Assembly: GCA_937889545.1 (NCBI GenBank) | Contig: CALAOT010000106.1 | Span: 1 to 64,000 of the forward strand | From: an uncultured Opitutaceae bacterium | GTDB taxonomy: Bacteria > Verrucomicrobiota > Verrucomicrobiia > Opitutales > Opitutaceae | Length of the DNA: 64,000 nt | Direction: 5' to 3' | Shown: piece by piece, positions 57,572-64,000 of the stretch | Numbering within the stretch: the first letter of the stretch is position 1 | Layout: the number at the start of each line of letters is the position of its first letter | Notes under the pieces: generated by a model | Told to the model about the DNA's origin: nothing | Databases searched by the model: none | What the model saw: only the letters and a program-made list of their open reading frames with translations | Translations under genes and position numbers: made by a program

Positions 57572-57811
57572 TGCGTTTACCCGGGTCCCGTTGACACCGA
57601 CATGAGCCGTGATCTATCGATTCCGAAGGCCTCGCTACGCCACGTGGCGAACGCGGTCCTCGATGGCATTGAGGCCGGGCACGAGGACACCTTTCCGGAC
57701 TCATTTGCGCTGGACTTCAGTCGGCAGTTCGAAGTTTCACCAAAGGTACCAGATCGTCAATTCGCCGCCATGGCCAATGCGATGTCATCTGGCTCGGCGG
57801 CTTCAGCGTGA
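57572..57811 (+). pseudogene. SDR C-terminal relic
   Basis: An in-frame segment (VYPGPVDTDMSRDLSIPKAS...) matches the last 78 residues of the intact SDR at 56254 (59 identical by my count). It starts in a frame open from 57284, whose upstream part (from MFIYRAFHEHF) is unrelated to an SDR. It is the tail of a lost paralog or of a partial tandem duplication. Confidence 0.8.
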
Positions 57812-57923
57812 GCAATTGTGAAACCGCAGAAGTCGCTAGTTATCGCGAACCGGAATCAAGTAATTTATCACACAGAGGCAGATCATAAAAACTACAACTT
57901 AACCCAACGCACCCGCGGCTATT

Positions 57924-58370
57924 ATGAAGACCAAAAATTTCACAACGACAATTACGGTAAGCCAATCGCCCAAAGCTGTCTTCGATGCCATCAACAACGT
58001 TCGTGGATGGTGGTCCGGAGAAATTCTAGGTCGTACGGACAAACTCGGCGAAGAATTTACGTATCGCTACGAGGATCTTCACCGCACCACCCAGAAGATC
58101 ACCGAGTTCATACCAGGCAAGAAAGTCGTATGGCACGTTTTGAAGAGCCGAATCAGCTTTGTCAAAGACATGGCCGAGTGGAACGGCACAGAGATAGTCT
58201 TTGAGATCACCAAGAAGTCTAAAAAGACCCAACTCCGGTTTACCCACACTGGCCTGGTTCGCTCCATCGAATGCTACGGCGACTGTTCAGGCGCATGGAG
58301 CTATATCATCAAAAACAGTTTGCGCAGCCTGATAACTAAGGGGAAAGGGCAACCCATCGGAAAGGAATGA
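57924..58370 (+). CDS. SRPBCC (START/Bet v1-like) domain protein
   Basis: 148 residues. The SRPBCC/AHSA1 pattern is present: TTTITVSQSPKAVFDAINNVRGWWSGEI, EFTYRYEDLHRTTQKITEFIPGKKVVW and the C-terminal WSYIIKNSLRSLITKGKGQP helix. Such proteins bind hydrophobic ligands in a helix-grip cavity. Function unknown. Confidence 0.88.
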   Translation: MKTKNFTTTITVSQSPKAVFDAINNVRGWWSGEILGRTDKLGEEFTYRYEDLHRTTQKITEFIPGKKVVWHVLKSRISFVKDMAEWNGTEIVFEITKKSKKTQLRFTHTGLVRSIECYGDCSGAWSYIIKNSLRSLITKGKGQPIGKE

Positions 58371-58490
58371 AAGTGTAGACCAATAAATGCGTCCGAATGG
58401 CGAATACTTTCTACAGGATCTTGGGTCCATATCGACAAAAGAAAATTGAGCAAAATTAACTAAATCGAAAACAACGCTAGAAAACATCCC

Positions 58491-59294
58491 ATGAAACATC
58501 ATAAGATTGGTACGCATGAAGAGTGGCTTGCAGCGCGGCTCGACTTGCTCAAGGAGGAGAAGGATCTCACGCGGCGCGGTGACGAGGTGGCACGGCGGCG
58601 GCGGGAGCTGCCCTGGGTTCGAATCAACAAGAAATACAGCTTTGAGACGGACGAAGGGAAAGCGTCCCTCACCGACCTCTTTCGAGGACGTTCGCAACTC
58701 ATCGTCTACCACTTCATGTTTGGACCCCCCTACACCGTTGGTTGTCCGGCTTGCTCGGCGACGGCCGACAGCTTCAACGGAGTCCTACCGCACGTCGAGG
58801 CCCACGACGCGACGATGATCTGCATCTCACGCGCGCCGCTCGCGAAGCTGCTCGCCTACCGCCGGCGGATGGGCTGGAGCTTCAACTGGGTGTCCAGCTA
58901 TGACAGCGACTTCAACTTCGACTTTGGGGTATCGGCCGCCGAGGCCTCGAACGAGGTCACGTTGGCGCTCGAATCCAACGAAGTTGCAATGTTTCGGCGA
59001 CTGGAAGACTCGGGGTTCCGCGAGAACCTGCCGCCGATCGTAGCCCAAAACGCCAGCGGTTGCGGCACGGATGTCGCCGGCTATGTCTCCGAGGGGCATG
59101 GCATCAGCGTTTTCGCGCGCGAAGGAGATAGCGTTTACCTTTGCTACTCCAGCTACACACGCGGAACGGAGTTCTTGATGAGCTACTACGCAATCCTCGA
59201 CCGGACGCCGAATGGCCGCGACGAAGACGGCACGATGGGGCCGTGGCTCCGCCGGCATGACGAATACGACAAAAACTCTGATCGCCGCGCTTGA
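58491..59294 (+). CDS. DUF899 thioredoxin-fold family protein
   Basis: 267 residues. The DUF899 landmarks are visible: EEWLAARLDLLKEEKDLTRRGDEVARRRRELPWVRI, LFRGRSQLIVYHFMFGP, CPACSATADSF (C-x-x-C), ISRAPLAKLLAYRRRMGW and FAREGDSVYLCYSSYTRGTEFL. Function is unknown; it is predicted to be thioredoxin-like. Nothing suggests secretion. The next gene is DUF2182, a commonly seen companion. Confidence 0.88.
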   Translation: MKHHKIGTHEEWLAARLDLLKEEKDLTRRGDEVARRRRELPWVRINKKYSFETDEGKASLTDLFRGRSQLIVYHFMFGPPYTVGCPACSATADSFNGVLPHVEAHDATMICISRAPLAKLLAYRRRMGWSFNWVSSYDSDFNFDFGVSAAEASNEVTLALESNEVAMFRRLEDSGFRENLPPIVAQNASGCGTDVAGYVSEGHGISVFAREGDSVYLCYSSYTRGTEFLMSYYAILDRTPNGRDEDGTMGPWLRRHDEYDKNSDRRA

Positions 59295-59377
59295 ACGCGT
59301 CGATGGCCTTTGAAACCAGCGACGCCTACGACCTGGAGATAGCCGCTTTGACACCACGTTCGTCAACTTGATCACTT

Positions 59378-60157
59378 ATGAAGTCATTAAGAAAGGTAGT
59401 CATCGTTTTTGAAGGCATGATTCAGTCCAACCGCTGCCTTGTCTTGGGTGCCATTCTTGGGATCGTCATCGCCTGCTGGGCGTGGATCGTACCAATGGCA
59501 CTCGACATGCAGGGCAACATGTCGGGTTCGTCAGCGTGGATGATGACGAACAATTGGGATTCGGTGCATCGCCTCCTGCTATGCTCAATGTGGATCGTGA
59601 TGATGATCGGTATGATGTTACCGTCTGCGGCGATTGCTGTCTTGGGTTCGGTGCCTTCCAAGACTGCTGAGATTGGGAGGAACTACGCGCACCGTACCGG
59701 GCTCGCCTTCATGGCTGGGTATATTGCAGTTTGGTCAGCGTTCTCCGTGCTAGCATTCTTTATCCAGCGGTATCTCGATTCGGCGAAGATTCTAACGCCG
59801 ATGATGGAGATACGAAGCGATCCACTGAATATGATTTTGCTGGCCGTGACTGGTGTGTATCAATTCACGCCATTGAAGCGGGCTTGCTTGAGATCTTGCC
59901 AATGTCTGACTGCGAATAGCTCTCATTCCGGGTTTCGAGGTGGATTGCGGAACGGCATAAACTGCCTTGGCTGCTGCTGGGCGCTTATGCTTTTGCTCTT
60001 TGTTGGAGGCGTGATGAATCTATGGTGGATTGTCGGCCTTACGATATTTGTTTTCTTTGAGAAAATGGCCAGCCCCGGTTGGCAACGTATCTGCATTATC
60101 GCACTGCCCGCCGTAGGATCCGGAGCCTGGATAATTTCGATGCGCGTCAGAAGATGA
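59378..60157 (+). CDS. DUF2182 integral membrane protein
   Basis: 259 residues with about 7 membrane helices. It carries the family signature: MWIVMMIGMMLPSAAIAVL, GVYQFTPLKRACLRSCQCL and GINCLGCCWALMLLLFVGGVMNLWWI, with paired cysteines that may bind metal. The family is called a predicted metal-binding membrane protein; function unknown. Confidence 0.88.
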   Translation: MKSLRKVVIVFEGMIQSNRCLVLGAILGIVIACWAWIVPMALDMQGNMSGSSAWMMTNNWDSVHRLLLCSMWIVMMIGMMLPSAAIAVLGSVPSKTAEIGRNYAHRTGLAFMAGYIAVWSAFSVLAFFIQRYLDSAKILTPMMEIRSDPLNMILLAVTGVYQFTPLKRACLRSCQCLTANSSHSGFRGGLRNGINCLGCCWALMLLLFVGGVMNLWWIVGLTIFVFFEKMASPGWQRICIIALPAVGSGAWIISMRVRR

Positions 60158-60200
60158 TTATGCTAGGAACTCCAAAATAGACTCTCCGGCTACGGCCGGG

Positions 60201-60680
60201 AGCATTGACGCACTGATCGATGTAGGTCGCTGGCCCCGTGACGACAGGCTTGTAAGGCGTGTATTTATGGCCGACCGCTCTGGACCGGTAATGGAGGCCG
60301 GTTATGCCCACGGCCATGGACCATGGTCCACACCAGAGGATTTAGGCAAGGCTACGTGGCTTGTTAGTCAACGCAGACCGAGCATTGTAGATGAGTGGTT
60401 TAAAGCAAAGGGCCTGCGACCGTTACAGCCCCGGCGCATTGTGTCATTCGAGCATTTGCACATGGCACTCGGCGCGGCACAAGCCGGTATGGGCGTCGCA
60501 ATTGGCACCGAATATTATGTGGACGGATTGCTGCGTGATGGCCGCTTGATAGCACCCTTCGGTCTGACTGAGCGCATGATCCCTTTCTATTTGGCGTGGC
60601 CGAAACTGGCGCGGCGAGACCCTCGAGTGAAACGTCTTGGCGATTGGCTGGAGCCGGAGGGAAGTCGGACACACAGTTGA
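60201..60680 (+). pseudogene. LysR-type regulator, C-terminal remnant
   Basis: The frame encodes the last half of a LysR effector-binding domain (IDALIDVGRWPRDDRLVRRVF, FEHLHMALGAAQAGMGVAIG, GRLIAPFGLTERMIPFYLAWP). The HTH and first half are missing. An ATG at 60267 exists, but the matching sequence continues upstream of it, so this is a truncated gene and not a start. Confidence 0.7.
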
Positions 60681-61058
60681 GTTTGATCCTTGAGGCTTGG
60701 ACGGTTCAAATTGACCGATCGGAACGGGCCAGAATCGAGAGCGGGAATTGATCTGTTATTGATCTATAGGCATTCGCCCTCGCAGGCGCACTGCATGTTT
60801 CTCCTGCGAAGCTTTCCCGAAGCGATGATCGGCACAGATGTGATAATGCTAACCGCCACTCTGGCCAGTTAGAGTGTAACGGAATCATTCGCTGGCCAAT
60901 TTGGCTGGCATCGTCCGGCGCGACTAAGTTATCTGGCCGGGTCCTGCGGCAGGCTTAATCGCCACTATCCTCGGACCCGGCCAGAATCGCACATTAGGGC
61001 TTCCCTTTTTTTTCTAAGAATTCATTAGGGAGTGTTTTGCATTGTACACGCCGAACCT
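60681..61058. other. Intergenic region with a 13-bp perfect inverted repeat
   Basis: 378 bp with no supported gene. TCTGGCCGGGTCC (60932-60944) and GGACCCGGCCAGA (60973-60985) pair exactly across a 28-nt loop, followed about 20 bp on by an 8-T run. GGCCAGAATCG also occurs at both 60727 and 60979. It may be a terminator or a repeat scar. Confidence 0.5.
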
Positions 61059-61592
61059 ATGGAAGTGAAACTCAATACAGCCTCTCATGCCGGTGGTGTG
61101 CGAACCATTCGTTGCTCATGTGGAAACGTAGAAATCGAAGCGCTTGGTGCTCCTTTTACGAGTGCCGTCTGCTATTGCGACACTTGCCAAGAAGGTTCCC
61201 GGGAGATTGAAGCATTGGATAACGCTGGTCGAATTCTAGGTCCAGATGGTGGCACCGGCTATGTTCTCTATCGTAAAGATCGCATCACATACTCAAAGGG
61301 TGCCGAACTTCTGAAAGACTATAAGATCGACGAGAAATCGACTACGAGCCGAGTTGTTGCTACCTGCTGCAATTCGGCCATGGTAATGCGATTTGATGAT
61401 GGAAAGCATTGGGTGCCAGTGTATCGGGTGCGATTTCAGGACGACATACCTCCCTTGCAATGGCGTATTTGTACTAAATTCAAACCCGCGAATGCCGAGA
61501 TCCCGAAGGATGTTCCAAGTTCCGAGATGTACCCTGCCGGATTTATGTGGAAGCTCTTGACTTCGAAAATCTCAATGTTGCTTCACAGATAA
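61059..61592 (+). CDS. GFA/CENP-V-type metal-binding protein
   Basis: 177 residues from the ATG at 61059 (a GTG lies 9 codons upstream). Zinc-binding cysteines are seen in IRCSCGNVEIEA and VCYCDTCQEG, plus a Cys-Cys pair in VATCCNSAM. The fold resembles the glutathione-dependent formaldehyde-activating enzyme family. Most members of such groups lack that activity. Confidence 0.75.
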   Translation: MEVKLNTASHAGGVRTIRCSCGNVEIEALGAPFTSAVCYCDTCQEGSREIEALDNAGRILGPDGGTGYVLYRKDRITYSKGAELLKDYKIDEKSTTSRVVATCCNSAMVMRFDDGKHWVPVYRVRFQDDIPPLQWRICTKFKPANAEIPKDVPSSEMYPAGFMWKLLTSKISMLLHR

Positions 61593-61732
61593 TCCGGCAC
61601 AAAGCATCCACCCCGGTCGCGGTTATTCGGCATCGGTCTATCAACCTTGGCGGCCGAGTTGGAAAACTCCCTGAAAAGCCCCAAATCAACCCTTTAAATC
61701 GAAATCCCGGCTTCGGTAAGACATCGGACGTA

Positions 61733-62353
61733 TCAGAGCCATCCGTGCGCTAGAATTGCCGCCGAAACTATCATGATGGCCCCCACGGTCCTCTGCATCC
61801 ACTCCTGAGTAGCGGGGCTTGAGGCGAACCTCCGGTGCATTCGCAGCGCGACGAATGCAGTGGCCCCGTACACGGCGATTTGGGTCGCTACAGTGAGTCC
61901 GCTCAGCTCCGCCGCCCGCAGCGCAAGCGACCCCCGATCGGAATGCAGGAAGGACGGGAACACAGCCAGCATGAAGGCGTATGCCTTGGGATTCACAAGG
62001 CAGGTCATGGCACCGTAGCGGAATACGGAGGAGCTCTGAAGCGCCGGCGTGGCCTCCGTTGAAGCGGTTGCCGGGCGCGTCCGGAAGAATTGGCAGCCCA
62101 TCCACGCCATGTAGGCAGCCCCCAGCAGCACGAGCACTCTGAGCGCGTGGGGAAAAGCAGCCAGGAGAGCCGTCAATCCGATCGCAGCGGTCAGCACGTG
62201 GACCATCCCTCCCGCAACGACACCCGCGATCGCCGACACCGCACAGCGGGCGCCCCCCGCCAATGCGCTCGAGACGATGTAGGCCATGTCCATTCCTGGG
62301 AGGGCCACGATACCGAGAACAAGCAGGAAATAGAGCCATAAGCTTTGGTCCAT
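61733..62353 (-). CDS. LysE-family amino acid exporter
   Basis: 206 residues from the ATG at 62353, about 6 membrane helices. The LysE signature is LPGMDMAYIVSSALAGGARCAVSAIAGVVAGG, followed by LLGAAYMAWMGCQFF and CLVNPKAYAFMLAVFPSF. It exports amino acids or related compounds. The sequence end also appears as a relic at 55214. Confidence 0.9.
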   Translation of the reverse strand: MDQSLWLYFLLVLGIVALPGMDMAYIVSSALAGGARCAVSAIAGVVAGGMVHVLTAAIGLTALLAAFPHALRVLVLLGAAYMAWMGCQFFRTRPATASTEATPALQSSSVFRYGAMTCLVNPKAYAFMLAVFPSFLHSDRGSLALRAAELSGLTVATQIAVYGATAFVALRMHRRFASSPATQEWMQRTVGAIMIVSAAILAHGWL

Positions 62354-62402
62354 TGAATGAGTGAGTTGGGTGGAAGGAACGGCGTCCCGACTCGCGAGAC
62401 CG

Positions 62403-62984
62403 TCAGTTGACCCGGGTGAAGTCCATTTTCCAATTGGTTTCCCATGTCTCGCCCCCATCGGGAGAGAAGGCCTGCTCCCAATGAGCGGAGTTAGGCGTTA
62501 TCTGCGACCAAATGAAGCGCGCAAGAATTGGTTTTCCCCTGAGCGTGTCGGTGCCGTAGAAAACACCGACGCCGTCATGGAAGTGGCCTTTTACAGGAGG
62601 AGCGAGGTCGGCGAACGGATTGCGACCATCCAGCCACCATATTGCCCATTGTCCTGTCTTTGAATCATAGGCGCGCAGCCCCACGCCTCGATAGACTTCG
62701 CCGGGTACGTTTATGACGTTGTCGTCCACATTGCCCCAGCCGCCCATCGTCGGGCGCATGCTGCAGGTGCCGTCGCATTCAGTCCACTCGTTGCAGCCGG
62801 CAAGACGTTCCTTGATGCGGACATGGTGGACGCGCCAGTCTCCGATGAGGAAGTCGAAGTCGTGAAGGCCGGAGAGGTTGGCTGTCGCAGGCGGAGGGGC
62901 ATCCCCAGCGGCAGGGATCGGGGTAATGGAAGCCAGCGAGGTGATGAGTAGACCGGCAGCAGCGATATGGCGGGAGTGTTTCAT
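62403..62984 (-). CDS. Exported DUF1579-like protein
   Basis: 193 residues from the ATG at 62984. The signal peptide is HIAAAGLLITSLASITPIPA. The mature part has LHDFDFLIGDWRVHHVRI and VYRGVGLRAYDSKTGQWAIWWLDGRNP, as in DUF1579-type lipocalin-like proteins. Function is unknown. It is divergent from the WYL regulator, which may control it. Confidence 0.72.
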   Translation of the reverse strand: MKHSRHIAAAGLLITSLASITPIPAAGDAPPPATANLSGLHDFDFLIGDWRVHHVRIKERLAGCNEWTECDGTCSMRPTMGGWGNVDDNVINVPGEVYRGVGLRAYDSKTGQWAIWWLDGRNPFADLAPPVKGHFHDGVGVFYGTDTLRGKPILARFIWSQITPNSAHWEQAFSPDGGETWETNWKMDFTRVN

Positions 62985-63011
62985 GTGGTGGATGGATTCT
63001 GTTTGCGCGTC

Positions 63012-63034
63012 AATCATGCCCGATTAATCATGCC
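63012..63034. promoter_or_regulatory. Tandem AATCATGCC repeat in divergent promoter
   Basis: AATCATGCC occurs at 63012-63020 and 63026-63034, 14 bp apart, between the DUF1579-like gene and the WYL regulator. It may be the regulator's binding site. Confidence 0.35.
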
Positions 63035-63068
63035 TCCTAATGTCATGTTTAATTGATTTTGCGAAATA

Positions 63069-64000
63069 ATGCTGGCAAGCCGCCTCATAACGATCCTCAT
63101 GCGGCTCCAGACCCGAGGCCGGATGACCGCGACCGAGCTGGCTGCGGAGTTCGAGGTCTCCGTGCGCACGATCCACCGCGACATCGACCAGCTTAGCGCG
63201 GCCGGCATTCCTGTCTACGCCGACCGGGGGCGCAACGGCGGCTTCCGGCTGAGGGACGGCTACCGCACGACACTCACCGGCCTTACCCAGCCCGAGGCAG
63301 AGGCGCTTTTCCTCACCGCACTACCCGGTCCCGCCGAACAACTTGGTCTGGCCGGCATCCTGTCCTCGGCGCGCCTCAAGCTGATGGCGGCGCTCCCGGC
63401 GAACCTACAGCATGGAGCAGAGAGAATCGCCACGCGCTTCCACCTTGACCCGGCCGGTTGGTTTAAGGGGACAGACCTACTGCCTTCGCTGCGGGTGGTC
63501 GCCGCGGGCGTTTGGGGCGACCGCCTGCTCAAGCTGCGCTACCGCCACTCCAGAGGCGGTAGTCCGCCCGTGCGCACACTCGCGCCGCTCGGCCTCGTGC
63601 TGAAGGGCGGCGTCTGGTACCTGGTGGCGCAGAGCGGAACGTCCATCCGCACTTTCCGCGCCGCAAAGATCTACGACGCGGAACTCTGTGACCAGACGTT
63701 CGACCGCCCCAAGGGCTTCGATTTGGCGGCCCACTGGACGTTGGCGGCGCATGACTACGAGGCCAGTGTCTATCGCGAGCACGCAGAAGTGCGCCTTTCG
63801 CCAAGGGGTTTGGAGCTGCTCGATTTGCTCGGCCCGCACGTGGTCGAGGTGGCGGCCAAGACCGCGCACAAACCGGACCGTGCCGGCTGGGTGCGCTGCA
63901 TGCTCCCCATTGAGTCCTTGGAATTCGGCGTCCGCGAGCTGATGCGCCTGGGCGGAGACGTGAACGTACTCGGGCCGCCCGCATTGCGCGCACAGCTGGC
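63069..64000 (+). CDS. YafY-type WYL-domain transcriptional regulator, cut at the window edge
   Basis: 310 codons are visible and the frame is still open at the edge. The N-terminal HTH_11 (TRGRMTATELAAEFEVSVRTIHRDIDQL) is followed by a Pro/Gly-rich linker and a WYL domain (APLGLVLKGGVWYLVAQSG, with WYL in GGVWYLVAQ). A C-terminal extension continues to the edge. WYL regulators bind nucleic acid or other ligands. Its ATG lies in an AT-rich divergent promoter. Confidence 0.9.
   Translation, partial: MLASRLITILMRLQTRGRMTATELAAEFEVSVRTIHRDIDQLSAAGIPVYADRGRNGGFRLRDGYRTTLTGLTQPEAEALFLTALPGPAEQLGLAGILSSARLKLMAALPANLQHGAERIATRFHLDPAGWFKGTDLLPSLRVVAAGVWGDRLLKLRYRHSRGGSPPVRTLAPLGLVLKGGVWYLVAQSGTSIRTFRAAKIYDAELCDQTFDRPKGFDLAAHWTLAAHDYEASVYREHAEVRLSPRGLELLDLLGPHVVEVAAKTAHKPDRAGWVRCMLPIESLEFGVRELMRLGGDVNVLGPPALRAQL

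Overview
The window is a GC-rich bacterial chromosome segment. Its core genes (ruvA, dapB, dapA, a PilT-type ATPase, fabD, lepA, an unusually long lepB) and its family content fit the Verrucomicrobiota, perhaps Opitutaceae. That placement is an inference from protein style and gene order; there is no rRNA or other marker in the window to prove it.

Layout. (1) 1-13.7 kb is ordinary chromosome: a NarL-type response regulator, tRNA-Lys, an HD-domain protein, an ECF sigma/anti-sigma pair, a reverse-strand dapA-dapB-ruvA operon, then on the forward strand pilT, a secreted protein of unknown function, fabD, lepA, lepB and a GH28 pectinase-like protein. (2) 14.06-22.13 kb is a tightly coupled forward operon for a membrane complex related to group-4 hydrogenases and complex I. 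Its large subunit has lost all four NiFe-binding cysteines and its small subunit two of the four proximal-cluster cysteines, so it resembles the hydrogenase-related Ehr complexes. An HTH-PTS IIA fusion protein and a possible 30-codon linker ORF lie inside the operon. (3) 22.2-39.7 kb looks like a low-oxygen, acetate and stress island: a PAS hybrid histidine kinase, an ADP-forming acyl-CoA synthetase/GNAT fusion, two acetate kinases, phosphoketolase, Hsp20, DUF2934, a DksA-like protein, a kinase/receiver pair, a LuxR-type regulator, an NADP-binding oxidoreductase and an ICMT-family methyltransferase. (4) 39.9-44.3 kb holds a Tat-exported Gfo/Idh/MocA oxidoreductase, a secreted GH13 enzyme with an altered region I and a YncE-like propeller. 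(5) 44.3-51.2 kb has an unknown lipoprotein, a korAB 2-oxoacid:ferredoxin oxidoreductase and a sulfurtransferase-SufE-Rieske group. (6) 51.2-64 kb is an accessory mosaic of small DUF-type proteins with a complete IS3-family element, several broken genes (SnoaL, LysE tail, SDR tail, LysR C-terminus), short dispersed repeats and a TetR/SDR pair with candidate operators. A WYL-type regulator runs off the right edge.

How it may work together. Phosphoketolase would make acetyl phosphate, the acetate kinases would turn it into ATP and acetate, and the acyl-CoA synthetase would interconvert acetyl-CoA, acetate and ATP. The ion-pumping Ehr-like complex and KorAB would handle low-potential electrons. 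The sensor kinases and receivers next to these genes suggest control by redox state or oxygen, but no signal can be read from the sequence.
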